A DNA stretch of 56,578 nt, from the NCBI GenBank assembly GCA_900543025.1, contig UQPP01000010.1:1-56578 (forward strand). The letters are read 5' to 3'. Shown one piece after another: positions 38,379 to 47,368 of this stretch; within the stretch, counting starts at the first letter, position 1; each line of letters opens with the position of its first letter. The notes under the pieces were generated by a model, which worked only from the letters and a program-made list of their open reading frames with translations, was not told the DNA's origin and ran no database searches. The DNA is from an uncultured Collinsella sp. Lineage in GTDB: Bacteria; Actinomycetota; Coriobacteriia; Coriobacteriales; Coriobacteriaceae. The position numbers were made by a program, and so were the translations under genes.

Positions 38379-39308
38379 CTAAGCTGCGAGATCGGATGCG
38401 TCCTGGTAGGACGCCATAGGACGGGTAGCGCCCGCGACCGTGGTCACCAGATCGCGAACGCGGGAGAACGTGGCAGTGACCACCTCGTTGGCACGGCTGT
38501 AGTCGACATCGCGCTCGTAGAGCGAAACGAGCGCACGGCCCATGCCATAGGTGCCCGCGGCAGCAGTGAGCGCCTTGACGGCAAACCCAATATGCGGCGT
38601 CTGCTTGACAAGTGCGCGGGTGACCGCGCGGATCACAAGACCGCCGGCAAGCACGCCCGCGACCTCGTAGCCGCGCTCGGGCTTAATGCCGCGTCCAAAG
38701 ACGGCAGCGAGCTCAAAGAGCATGCCCACCTGCGCCAGCGCCATAACGGGATAATCGGCGCCCGGCAAAAACGCCAGCGCACCGGTCGCCATATTGGTGA
38801 GCGCGCACGAGGTGATGATACGATTGGCGGCCGCGATGCGCATGAAGGCAAAGTTCGCCGCAAAAGCCGTTTCCTTGTCGGTGCGATCGAGAATCCAGCG
38901 GGCAAGCGTCTCGAGCAGATACGTCTTATCGGTTGCCGCTACCACGCCGAGCATGGGCGTGGACTCCTCGATAAACGGCACCTCCACAGCAGACTCGGCA
39001 AGCACGCACACGGGCGCGCCGGCGATCACGAGCTCCTGCACGGCACTCTCCAAGCGGTCGGAACCACACGAGAGCACCAGCACCACATCGGTATCGGTCT
39101 TTGGAGCAATTCGCTCCTCCCCCAGACGCTCGACGCGCACAATACCCGAGGTCGTCTGCGGCACAAAGGCGTCACGCACCGTCTCGGCCAGAAAGCGCGA
39201 GGCGGACGAATCCAGATAGACCGAGACGCGCACCGGCGTATCGGAATCCTTCTTAACGGACGCGCCCATCTTAAAAGCGCGGGTCAGCTTATCTACGGGA
39301 ATTTTCAT
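38379..39308 (-). CDS. Unknown protein with C-terminal hydrophobic region, DUF697-like
   Basis: 309 residues, not confidently recognised. The first ~140 residues look soluble and include a nucleotide-fold-like alternation (VVLVLSCGS, APVCVLAES) without a P-loop. The second half has hydrophobic helices (ALTNMATGALAFLPGADYP, AAVFGRGIKPERGYEVAGV) that resemble the DUF697 part of YcjF-like proteins. GGAGG precedes the ATG. It lies between rodA and the radical-SAM gene and probably shares their transcript. A role in envelope biology is only suggested by position. Confidence 0.6.
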   Translation of the reverse strand: MKIPVDKLTRAFKMGASVKKDSDTPVRVSVYLDSSASRFLAETVRDAFVPQTTSGIVRVERLGEERIAPKTDTDVVLVLSCGSDRLESAVQELVIAGAPVCVLAESAVEVPFIEESTPMLGVVAATDKTYLLETLARWILDRTDKETAFAANFAFMRIAAANRIITSCALTNMATGALAFLPGADYPVMALAQVGMLFELAAVFGRGIKPERGYEVAGVLAGGLVIRAVTRALVKQTPHIGFAVKALTAAAGTYGMGRALVSLYERDVDYSRANEVVTATFSRVRDLVTTVAGATRPMASYQDASDLAA

Positions 39309-39326
39309 AGCAAACCCCTCCAGCGG

Positions 39327-40553
39327 TTACGCGGCGCCCGAACGATGCCGCCATATGGATTGTACGATACCCACCGTCAGCAGCTGAATCATCATCGAAG
39401 ACGAACCGAAGCTAATAAACGGTAGCGGAATACCGGTAATCGGCATCATGCCGATGCACATGCCGATGTTCTCGAAGGTCTGGAACGCCCACATGCCAAC
39501 GATGCCCACGCACGACAGGCGCAGGAACAGCGACTCACACTTAAAGGCGACGCGAATCGTCGAAAAGATCAGCAGCACGTAGAGACACAGGAGCAAAAAA
39601 GAACCGCAAAAGCCAAAGGTCTCGGACAGGAAGGCGAAGACGAAGTCGGTGTGGAACTCAGGCAGAAAGCCGCCGGCCGACTGCGTCGCATGACCCAAAC
39701 CCTTACCAAAGAAGCCGCCCGAGCCAACGGCGATAAGCGACTGCTGCAGGTTGTAGGCATCGTCCGAATCGGCATTATCGGGGTCGATAAAGACCGTCAG
39801 ACGGTTCATCTGATACTGCTTGATGAGCACATCGTGGCCGAGCAACGAATCAAAAACCGAATCGAGCGCCAGAACGAGGGCCACCAGGCCCACGAGCAGG
39901 GCCAGGGTCGACAGCACCCATTCGCGGCGTGCGCCGCTCATACAAATGACGATGGCGCCCGAAACCAACACAACCAGGCCCGAGCCCAGGTCGCCCATGG
40001 CAACGACGGCCAAAAACGGAATGGACAGCATGCCGCAGAGCTTGACGTAGTCGCGAACGGTATCGATGCGACCGTTATACTGCGAGCCAAGCGTAGCAAT
40101 AAAGAAGATGGTGATGAGCTTGGCAAGCTCAACCGGCTGGAACGTCAAACCGATACCGGGAATCTTGATCCAGCCCGTCATGCCCAGACCGCCCGTATAG
40201 GACAGGCCCGGAATCTTGGGCGAGAAGATCACGATCAGGTCGATGACGAGCAACGCCGTCGAGAAATTGGAAATACCGCGCAGGTCGGTACGCCAGACCA
40301 ACACCGCCAGCACCGCTCCGATGCCGATTCCCAGCAGATGGCGTGAGAACGAAGCATCGGCCTTAAACTGCGAAGCCGACCAGATGATGATGGCACCGTA
40401 GGCGACGAGCGCCACAGTGGCCACGAGCACACCGATATGCACCTTTTGGCGAAACGTGCCGCGCGAGGCCGAAAGTTGCTTGTTGACGCGGTCCAGGCTG
40501 CTGCGAGAGCCGGTCTTGGTTGAACGGAATAGATCCGCCGGAGAAAAATCCAT
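39327..40553 (-). CDS. rodA: Peptidoglycan glycosyltransferase RodA (SEDS family)
   Basis: Polymerises glycan strands for lateral wall growth with PBP2. 408 residues with about ten membrane segments. The SEDS signatures TFQPVELAKL, QQSLIAVGSGGFFGKGLG and NIGMCIGMMPITGIPLPFISFGSS (marks only) are present. A cytoplasmic basic/Ser-rich N-terminus of ~40 residues precedes the first helix. AGGAGG before ATG; 10 bases after mrdA. Context with mreBCD and mrdA fixes RodA over FtsW. Confidence 0.96.
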   Translation of the reverse strand: MDFSPADLFRSTKTGSRSSLDRVNKQLSASRGTFRQKVHIGVLVATVALVAYGAIIIWSASQFKADASFSRHLLGIGIGAVLAVLVWRTDLRGISNFSTALLVIDLIVIFSPKIPGLSYTGGLGMTGWIKIPGIGLTFQPVELAKLITIFFIATLGSQYNGRIDTVRDYVKLCGMLSIPFLAVVAMGDLGSGLVVLVSGAIVICMSGARREWVLSTLALLVGLVALVLALDSVFDSLLGHDVLIKQYQMNRLTVFIDPDNADSDDAYNLQQSLIAVGSGGFFGKGLGHATQSAGGFLPEFHTDFVFAFLSETFGFCGSFLLLCLYVLLIFSTIRVAFKCESLFLRLSCVGIVGMWAFQTFENIGMCIGMMPITGIPLPFISFGSSSMMIQLLTVGIVQSIWRHRSGAA

Positions 40554-40562
40554 CGCAACCTC

Positions 40563-42632
40563 CTATCGAACCGAAGAATCGCCCGAGGCCGAAGAGGTAT
40601 CGGGCTCGTCATAAATCACGCCGAGCACGTCGCGCACGACATGCATCGCGGTATCTGAGCCGCCGCCGCCCTGCTCCAGAACAGTAGCGATGACATACTT
40701 GGGATCATCGGCCGGTGCATAGGCGCAGAACCACGCGTATTCGTCCTCGCCACTTTTCTCGCCCGTGCCCGACTTGCCGTATACCTGCGGCGTCAGGGTG
40801 CCAAAGTGAGCCGCCAGGGACGTCGATGCCGTGTAAATCACGTCATGCATGCCGTTGCGAACAAGAGCCAAATCCGAATCACTGTTGATCTTGGCCTCCA
40901 GGCGCTTCTTCTTGCCCTTGCCGTTGTACTTATAGGCATCACCGTCGCCATCGCGCGACACGGCAGACAAAAACACGTGAGGCACGTACTGTTTGCCGCC
41001 GTTGGCAAGACCCATATAGGCGCACGCCATCTGCAGGGGCGTCACCAGGATGTCGCCCTGGCCGATAGCAATGTTAGTCATATCGCCGGCATTCCACTTG
41101 CGGTCCTCGGCAGATGCGTCGGTGAAGTACGACTCTTTCCACTCGGCATCGGGAATACGGCCCGCGCCCTCACTCGGCAGATCGATACCGCAGGTCTTGC
41201 CTAGGCCCCAGCGACGAAAGACCTCCTGCAGGCCCTCGGAATGTTGCTCGTCATAAAAGAACGCCTTGCCCATGTCATAGAAGACGGGGTCGCACGAGTT
41301 GGCGATACCCGACTGCAGCGTCATGGTGCCGTGGCCAGACGTCAGCCAGCAGCGCTTGCCCCAAGCCTTGCCCAGGCCCGTCCAATAGCCCGTGCAGTTG
41401 GTTGTCTGCGTTGAAGTGTAGGTTCCAAACTCAAGACCGGCCAGTGCCGAGAGCGGCTTGATGGTCGAGGCCGACATGTACTGTCCGCTAATGGCGCGGT
41501 TGAGCAGCGGGTGCGAACCCTTGTCATCATTGAGCTCGGTCCACACGTCATTTGAGACACCACCGATAAAGACAGACGGATCGAACTTGGGCTGGCTCGC
41601 CATGCCCAGGATCTCGCCATTGTTGGGATCGAGACACACCACAGCGCCGTTGCCGGCATTACTGTAACCAGTGGTCTTGGCAAGCTCGATAGCGCTCGCC
41701 AGCGCCGTCTCACAGGCCTGTTGGATCTTAAGGTCGAGCGTGAGCTTAATGTCGGAGCCGGCCTTCGCGGGCACGGCACCGGCCTGACCGGTCACATTGC
41801 CCGAGGCATCGACCTTGACGGTCTGCTCGCCACGAATACCCTGCAGCAGGTTTTCGTAGTAGCTCTCAACGCCCGCCTGGCCAACGATATCGCCCGACTG
41901 GTACGTAATCTTGCCAGCAGAAGCATCATCATCGCCAGAGGTTTTCTTATTCTGAGCCTCGAGCTGCTCGGAGGTAATGGTGCCGGTATAGCCCAAGATA
42001 TGGCATGCCGTCTCGCCATACGGATACTGGCGCTCGGTACGCTCGGCAATCTTGACGCCCGGGAACTCGCCGGCGTGCTCCTGAATATAGGCAACCGTGG
42101 AGCGGCGGACGTCCGTCGCAATGGTATGCAGGCTCTGGGCGCCCTCTGTATTGTCCTGGATATTGCGCAGAACCGCCACATAGGGCATACCGAGCACGTT
42201 GGCAAGATGGCGAACTAAAACCTCATCCTCGGCAAGGTCGCGGTAGGCCACGACAGCAAGTGAGGGACGATTCTGGACAAGCGCCACGCCATTGCGGTCG
42301 AGGATGCGGCCGCGCACAGCGGGTGTGGTAACGGTACGAGTCTGATTACTATTGGCCTGCTTCTCGTAATAGTCCGACGAGACCATCTGCATGCCCCACA
42401 GCTTGACGGCAAGTGCCGCAAACATCGCGCCCACACCCGTGGTGAGGATGGAAAAGCGGCCCTTAAAGGCGGTCGCCGCGGTATTGCCCTCGCCCTCGGT
42501 GGCGCGCGGGGCCGTTCCATGCTGCGTATCGTAGGTAAAACGGGAATCGCCGCGACGCATGATGACCAGCGCGACCACGATGGCCACAACCAGCACGATA
42601 CCGGCGATAATAACCGTCAACTGGGAAGACAT
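40563..42632 (-). CDS. mrdA: Penicillin-binding protein 2 (elongasome transpeptidase)
   Basis: Class B PBP that cross-links new peptidoglycan in the elongasome. N-terminal membrane anchor (VIIAGIVLVVAIVVALVI) and a second hydrophobic stretch near residue 60, PBP dimerisation domain, then the transpeptidase domain with SxxK as SASTIKPL, SxN as GIANSCDP and KTG as VYGKSGTGEKSG. 689 residues. GGGGAGG 7 bases before the ATG. Between mreD and rodA. The two hydrophobic N-terminal segments are unusual, since class B PBPs normally have one anchor. Confidence 0.95.
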   Translation of the reverse strand: MSSQLTVIIAGIVLVVAIVVALVIMRRGDSRFTYDTQHGTAPRATEGEGNTAATAFKGRFSILTTGVGAMFAALAVKLWGMQMVSSDYYEKQANSNQTRTVTTPAVRGRILDRNGVALVQNRPSLAVVAYRDLAEDEVLVRHLANVLGMPYVAVLRNIQDNTEGAQSLHTIATDVRRSTVAYIQEHAGEFPGVKIAERTERQYPYGETACHILGYTGTITSEQLEAQNKKTSGDDDASAGKITYQSGDIVGQAGVESYYENLLQGIRGEQTVKVDASGNVTGQAGAVPAKAGSDIKLTLDLKIQQACETALASAIELAKTTGYSNAGNGAVVCLDPNNGEILGMASQPKFDPSVFIGGVSNDVWTELNDDKGSHPLLNRAISGQYMSASTIKPLSALAGLEFGTYTSTQTTNCTGYWTGLGKAWGKRCWLTSGHGTMTLQSGIANSCDPVFYDMGKAFFYDEQHSEGLQEVFRRWGLGKTCGIDLPSEGAGRIPDAEWKESYFTDASAEDRKWNAGDMTNIAIGQGDILVTPLQMACAYMGLANGGKQYVPHVFLSAVSRDGDGDAYKYNGKGKKKRLEAKINSDSDLALVRNGMHDVIYTASTSLAAHFGTLTPQVYGKSGTGEKSGEDEYAWFCAYAPADDPKYVIATVLEQGGGGSDTAMHVVRDVLGVIYDEPDTSSASGDSSVR

Positions 42633-42645
42633 CTACGGGCCTCCC

Positions 42646-43212
42646 CTATTTGAGCTTGCGGGTCTTGGGCTTAAAGCGCATACCCGCCTGGCGTCCGCCA
42701 CGTGCGGAGAATCCATAGCCGGACTGCGGCACGACGCCGGACATCAAAAACGGAATGGCAACCAGACCCGTCAGGATCGAGGACGGCAGCGCATGGCCGA
42801 AGATCGCCACGACAAAGCTCGTCTCCAAACCCATAAACAGCAAGATGATGCTGTAGATCACATTAATGACGAGCGCAAAGGCGCCCACAGTGACGCCGCG
42901 CGCACTCGGGGTACCGCCCGTCTGACCGACGGCGCTGTGCACCAGGGCAAAAGAACCCACGGTCAGCAAGAGCGACATAACGCCCACCGGCACGGCAGCG
43001 GACAGGTCATAGAACAAGCCGCTGCAAAAACCGCACACGACGGCACGGGTCGGGTCGCCCGAGAACACGCTTAGGCACACCAGGATAATCATGAAGTTGA
43101 CGCGACCGCCCGCAATGGAGATCTGCGGTGCCAGGCCTGCCTGCAGCAGCACGCACACAATGGCAGCGATCACAAACGTGCGGGAGCTCATCCCCTGCTC
43201 GTGTAGATCCAT
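42646..43212 (-). CDS. mreD: Rod-shape protein MreD
   Basis: Small integral membrane protein of the elongasome. 188 residues with about five hydrophobic helices and the family pattern GGRVNFMIILVCLSV and GFCSGLFYDLSAAVP. A basic C-terminal tail (KPKTRKLK). ATG chosen with AGGGGG 7 bases upstream. Between mreC and mrdA. Confidence 0.93.
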   Translation of the reverse strand: MDLHEQGMSSRTFVIAAIVCVLLQAGLAPQISIAGGRVNFMIILVCLSVFSGDPTRAVVCGFCSGLFYDLSAAVPVGVMSLLLTVGSFALVHSAVGQTGGTPSARGVTVGAFALVINVIYSIILLFMGLETSFVVAIFGHALPSSILTGLVAIPFLMSGVVPQSGYGFSARGGRQAGMRFKPKTRKLK

Positions 43213-43223
43213 GGACATGCCCC

Positions 43224-44222
43224 CTATTCGCTCGAGCCGGAATCGGTCGTCTCGGACGTGTCGGAACTGTCATCCGAGCTCTCGTCCTTCATCTTGGTTG
43301 CAGCATCGCGCGACGTTCCCTGCGGCGTGCTGTTGGCCGTGCTCACGTCCTCATCCGAGGCCGACTGTTCGTCGGTCAGCGAGGTGATGACCAGCACTTC
43401 CTCGTTGTTCTCGGCCGTGGTCTGAGCGCGCACCACAATGGTGTAGTACACGTCGTTTGCCGATTTCTCAACCGACGAGACGGTGCCAAGCGGAAGGCCC
43501 TTGGGGAACACGCCACCGATGCCAGAGGTCACGATGATATCGCCAACCTTAACATCGGAGTCGACGCTCACGTACTCAAGACGCAGCGTGCCGTCAGCCT
43601 GACCCTGCAGCATACCCTGGGCGCGCGTGTCCTGCACCATGGCGGACACGCCCGAGTTCTCGTCGCCAATCAGGCGCACGGTAGAGGTCTTGGCCGATAC
43701 CTCGATAATCTGGCCGATAACACCGGCAGAACTCGTCACGGGCATGTTGATGGTAAGGCCGTCGGCAGAGCCCTTGTCGATGGTAACGGTCGAGGTCCAG
43801 GCATCGCCGGAGGCACCAACGATACGAGCTGCGGTCGATTTGAGGTTGTAGGTCGATTGCAGCCCGACCAGGCCCTCCAGGCGCTCGGCAGTCTTTTGAG
43901 CCTCAGAAAGCTCGGCGACCTTAGAGGTCAGCTCCTCATTTTGCTTCTTGAGCTCGTCGAGCGTGTCCTGCGACGCCGTTAGGTTAGAGAACACGTTGCC
44001 AATCGCATTGAAGGGAGCCGCCACAGCCGAGCCCACAAAGCGCACCGGAGAGGTAATCGTCGTTACGCCCGAACGCACGGCATGAATCGGCCCTGCCTCG
44101 CCCTCGCGGATGTAAAACGTGAGCAGCAACACCGAAATCAGGCTGAAAACAATCAACGGGCGCATACCCGTTGATTGTCGCTTGGTATTCAGATTTGTGG
44201 AGAAACCCGAAGATCGTGCCAA
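43224..44222 (-). CDS. mreC: Rod-shape protein MreC
   Basis: Periplasmic-side scaffold that links MreB to PBP2. One N-terminal membrane helix (LIVFSLISVLLLTFYI), a coiled coil (~85-115), then the beta-barrel core (INMPVTSSAGVIGQIIEV, GDIIVTSGIGGVFPKGLPLG). A Ser/Asp/Thr-rich tail of ~50 residues is unusual in length and may contact the wall. 332 residues from TTG with AGGTGG upstream. Confidence 0.95.
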   Translation of the reverse strand: MARSSGFSTNLNTKRQSTGMRPLIVFSLISVLLLTFYIREGEAGPIHAVRSGVTTITSPVRFVGSAVAAPFNAIGNVFSNLTASQDTLDELKKQNEELTSKVAELSEAQKTAERLEGLVGLQSTYNLKSTAARIVGASGDAWTSTVTIDKGSADGLTINMPVTSSAGVIGQIIEVSAKTSTVRLIGDENSGVSAMVQDTRAQGMLQGQADGTLRLEYVSVDSDVKVGDIIVTSGIGGVFPKGLPLGTVSSVEKSANDVYYTIVVRAQTTAENNEEVLVITSLTDEQSASDEDVSTANSTPQGTSRDAATKMKDESSDDSSDTSETTDSGSSE

Positions 44223-44243
44223 ATGGAATCCACCTTTTGGAAA

Positions 44244-45287
44244 TTAAGCATTGGTCTGGACGAAGCCGCCATCAAACGCATTGGCCTCGAGCACGCGGGC
44301 ACAGCCGTTAACGACGTTATCGAGCGCCGTGGGGCTGACGTTGACCGAAACACCGGTCTCATCGCGCAGGCGCACGTCGAGACCGCGCAGCAGCGCGCCG
44401 CCACCAGTCAGCAAAATGCCGTAGTACATAAGGTCCGAGGCAAGATCGGGAGGCGTAGCGTCGAGTGCGTCCTTGACGGCCTTGGCCATCTCGTCGAGCG
44501 GCTTGTTGAGCGCGCGACGAATCTCCTCGCTCTCGATGCGCACGGTCTTGGGCAGACCGGTGATCACGTCGCGGCCGTTGACCTCGACGTCGAGCTCGTC
44601 CTTGAGCGGCACGGCGGAACCGACCTTGATCTTGATGTCCTCTGCCGTACGCTCGCCGATGGCAAGGTTGTAGGCATCGCGAACGTGCGTGAGGATGGCC
44701 TGATCGAACTCGTCGCCGGCAATACGGATGGACTGCGAGACGACGATGCCGCCCATAGCGATAACGGCAACCTCGGTGGTACCGCCACCGATGTCGATGA
44801 CCATGGAGCCGGTAGGCTCCTCGACGGGCAGGTCGGCGCCGATAGCGGCGGCCATAGGCTCTTCGATCAGGTAGGCCTGGCGAGCGCCGGCTTGGATCGT
44901 AGCCTCAAAGACGGCACGCTTCTCGACAGACGTGACACCGGAGGGAACGCAGACGACAACGCGCGGACGCGGGGTCCACGGATAGCGCTTCTCGGACGCC
45001 TTGTCGATAAAGTAGCGGAGCATGGCCTCGGTAACATCGAAGTCGGCGATGACGCCGTCCTTCAGGGGACGAACGGCCACGATGTTGCCGGGCGTACGGC
45101 CGAGCATGCGCTTTGCCTCGATACCGACCGCGAGGATGCGCTCGTCGTTCTTGTCGATGGCGACAACAGAGGGCTCGCGAATGACGATGCCCTTGCCACG
45201 CACGGAGACAAGCGTATTTGCGGTGCCGAGGTCGATGGCAAGATCGCCCGCATAGCTACCGAAGAACATATCCATCAAAGAAAACAA
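44244..45287 (-). CDS. mreB: Rod-shape-determining actin homologue MreB
   Basis: Filament-forming ATPase that orients the elongasome. Actin-fold motifs: phosphate 1 DLAIDLGTANTLV, phosphate 2 VIDIGGGTTEVAVI, adenosine GILLTGGGALLRGL. 347 residues. TTG start with AGGAG 5 bases upstream. Gene order mreB-mreC-mreD-mrdA-rodA is complete, indicating a rod-shaped or elongating cell. Confidence 0.97.
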   Translation of the reverse strand: MFSLMDMFFGSYAGDLAIDLGTANTLVSVRGKGIVIREPSVVAIDKNDERILAVGIEAKRMLGRTPGNIVAVRPLKDGVIADFDVTEAMLRYFIDKASEKRYPWTPRPRVVVCVPSGVTSVEKRAVFEATIQAGARQAYLIEEPMAAAIGADLPVEEPTGSMVIDIGGGTTEVAVIAMGGIVVSQSIRIAGDEFDQAILTHVRDAYNLAIGERTAEDIKIKVGSAVPLKDELDVEVNGRDVITGLPKTVRIESEEIRRALNKPLDEMAKAVKDALDATPPDLASDLMYYGILLTGGGALLRGLDVRLRDETGVSVNVSPTALDNVVNGCARVLEANAFDGGFVQTNA

Positions 45288-45347
45288 CGCAACTCCTGAT
45301 GTGTTGGATGATTGCTGGAAAACTACTAGCTCATCATACTAGCGCAA

Positions 45348-45380
45348 GCCCGGCACCTCACTTGCGGTGAAGCGCCGGGC
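45348..45380 (-). terminator. Hairpin after the TPR gene, probable terminator
   Basis: A 14-bp stem with two G-U or mismatch positions and a 5-nt loop, followed by TTGCGC on the minus strand. Strong stem but weak T tract; it separates the TPR gene from mreB. Confidence 0.5.
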
Positions 45381-45402
45381 AAAGCTAAATCCCATAAGGT
45401 CA

Positions 45403-46707
45403 CTACTGGTTGTCAGCAGCCGAGAAATCCATATCGAGCGAGGAAACGGCCCAGCCGATATGGTTGTCAGAGCGCACGAATTTGACGGTGTACTCCTGCT
45501 CGCCGCCCTTGGACAGCGATGCCTTCACCTTAGCGGTCGTCTCGGTCATGGACTGATCCATGCCCTCGACGGACACGGTGGCACCCTGCGGAATCGAGGA
45601 GATGATCATCGACTTAGCGTCCTCGGACAGGCTCGAGGCCAGGCAAGACTCGGCCTTTGCCGTGTCACCGTCGCCGGCAGCCTGGAACAGATCGGTAACG
45701 ACAGACTCCTGAGACGGGAAGCCAAAGCCGCGCGTGTAGGCAAAGCCCAGACCGCCCGCGGCGATCAAAATGAGCAGAAGCAGCACGATGAAGACTTTGA
45801 GACCCGTGTGGCGATGGCGACGACGGACCTTGGCCTGCTTACGATCCTGACGGTCCTGCTGGACCATCTCGGACTCGGACAGCGTAAAGAAGCCGGTGTC
45901 CGAGGGATCGGGCATAAACTGACCGGTCGCGCCCGTAGGATCGAGCGGATCGACGGCAGGAGCGTCCATCGCGGGCGCCGGAGCCGTGGCCATAGCCGTC
46001 TGGGCAGACAGTGCGGCAAGCGAATCATGCACGCGGGCAAGCTCATCGGCCTGCTCGGAGGTGAGCTGGTAGATGCCATCGGCAGTAGCGGCGTTAAAGG
46101 CGTCGAGCGCGTCGGAGGGACGGCCGGCGGCAGAAAGCGCCTGACCCATGCCGGCGTTGAGCGCACGTGTGTCGTCGCGGGGGCCGGCAAAGTCGATAGC
46201 CGTGCGGTAGGTCTCCACGGCATCCGCCGGACGGCCGAGCTTAATGAAGCAACGACCGAGCTCGCCGAGTGCGGCGGCAGGAGCCGGATTGGCGCCGTCG
46301 ATGGCAGCCTGACGGAAGGCAGTACCCGCGTTGGCATAGTCGCCCGACTGGAACAGCGCGTTACCCAGGCCCAGATAGGCCTTGAACGGCGTGGCATAGG
46401 AAGCATCCTGCGTAGCAGCAGAGAACGCCTGGGCGGCCGTCGTGTAGTCGCCCACGGCGGCGAGTGCCTTGCCGCGGTTGGTGAGCAGCGCGCCGCGCTT
46501 GCCGTAGGTGCCGTCATTGAGGGCAGCGGCGTAGGCCTCGGCGGCCTCGGCATACATGCCCAGGTGCATCAAGGCGTTGCCACGAAGGTGATCGGCCTCG
46601 CCCATAATCTCATCGGGAGTTTTTGCCGCCCCAAGCATCTGGGCTGCAGCGGAAAAATCACCCGCGCGGTAAGCGGCGCGGCCCTGTTGGATCAGCTGGC
46701 TATTCAA
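45403..46707 (-). CDS. TPR-repeat membrane protein with C-terminal extracellular domain
   Basis: 434 residues, exact role unknown. The first ~230 residues are about six tetratricopeptide repeats (AAYRAGDFSAAAQMLG, ALMHLGMYAEAAEAYAAAL, ALAAVGDYTTAAQAF, ALFQSGDYANAGTAF). A Pro/Ala-rich linker, a basic patch (KQAKVRRRHRHTGLK) and one membrane helix (VFIVLLLLILIAAGGLGFAY) follow. The outer ~100 residues resemble a DUF4878/NTF2-like fold. The TPR part is inside the cell, so it may connect a cytoplasmic partner to the envelope. It is 11 bases after ppiB and upstream of the mre cluster. Confidence 0.75.
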   Translation of the reverse strand: MNSQLIQQGRAAYRAGDFSAAAQMLGAAKTPDEIMGEADHLRGNALMHLGMYAEAAEAYAAALNDGTYGKRGALLTNRGKALAAVGDYTTAAQAFSAATQDASYATPFKAYLGLGNALFQSGDYANAGTAFRQAAIDGANPAPAAALGELGRCFIKLGRPADAVETYRTAIDFAGPRDDTRALNAGMGQALSAAGRPSDALDAFNAATADGIYQLTSEQADELARVHDSLAALSAQTAMATAPAPAMDAPAVDPLDPTGATGQFMPDPSDTGFFTLSESEMVQQDRQDRKQAKVRRRHRHTGLKVFIVLLLLILIAAGGLGFAYTRGFGFPSQESVVTDLFQAAGDGDTAKAESCLASSLSEDAKSMIISSIPQGATVSVEGMDQSMTETTAKVKASLSKGGEQEYTVKFVRSDNHIGWAVSSLDMDFSAADNQ

Positions 46708-46718
46708 GGAAGTCCCCT

Positions 46719-47261
46719 TTACTCGTGAACGATCTCGACATGGACGATCTCGTCGCCGGCACGCAGCTGCGAAATCACATCGAGACCCTCGACCGTGGTA
46801 CCAAAGACGGTGTAACCGGAATCGAGGTTATGCTGGGCACCCAGGCAGAAGTAGAACTGCGAACCCGCGGAATCGGGGTCCATGGAGCGTGCCATGGCAA
46901 GGGCACCATCGACATGGCTGTTGCGCGGATTGGTGGCAAACTCGCCCTTGATGCAGTAGCCGGGACCACCGGTACCGGGCATGCCGTCAGGGCCCTCAAG
47001 ACCGGCAGCGACGTCGGCGCCGGACATATCGCGGGTATTGGGGTCGCCGCCCTGAATGACAAAGCCGGGCACATAGCGATGGAACTTAAGGCCATCATAG
47101 AAACCCATCGTGGAAAGCTCGCAGAAGTTCGCGACATGAATGGGAGCGCCCTCACCGTCAAACTTGACCTTGATGGTACCCTTCGACGTCTCGATAACGG
47201 CGCACTCGTCGCCGGCAAGCTGATACTCGGGCGTGTAGAGCTCTTTCTTAAAACCAAACAT
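46719..47261 (-). CDS. ppiB: Cyclophilin-type peptidyl-prolyl isomerase
   Basis: Cytoplasmic PPIase (180 residues, no signal peptide). Catalytic region FHRYVPGFVIQGGDP with the active-site Arg, then SQFYFCLG and YTVFGTTVEGLDV of the cyclophilin core. GGAAGG precedes the ATG. A promoter lies about 40 bases upstream; the TPR gene follows. Confidence 0.94.
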   Translation of the reverse strand: MFGFKKELYTPEYQLAGDECAVIETSKGTIKVKFDGEGAPIHVANFCELSTMGFYDGLKFHRYVPGFVIQGGDPNTRDMSGADVAAGLEGPDGMPGTGGPGYCIKGEFATNPRNSHVDGALAMARSMDPDSAGSQFYFCLGAQHNLDSGYTVFGTTVEGLDVISQLRAGDEIVHVEIVHE

Positions 47262-47300
47262 GTGGTTCCTTCCTCGTGCGTTTAAAGCATATTTGTACGA

Positions 47301-47330
47301 ATTGTAGCAATAAGCATGCGCTTACATCAA
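47301..47330 (-). promoter_or_regulatory. Promoter of ppiB-TPR
   Basis: TTGATG, 18 bases, TACAAT on the minus strand, in the gap after the zinc-ribbon gene. Confidence 0.6.
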
Positions 47331-47368
47331 TTGCGCACGTAGGTTATGCCGACTATGGCGAACTAATT

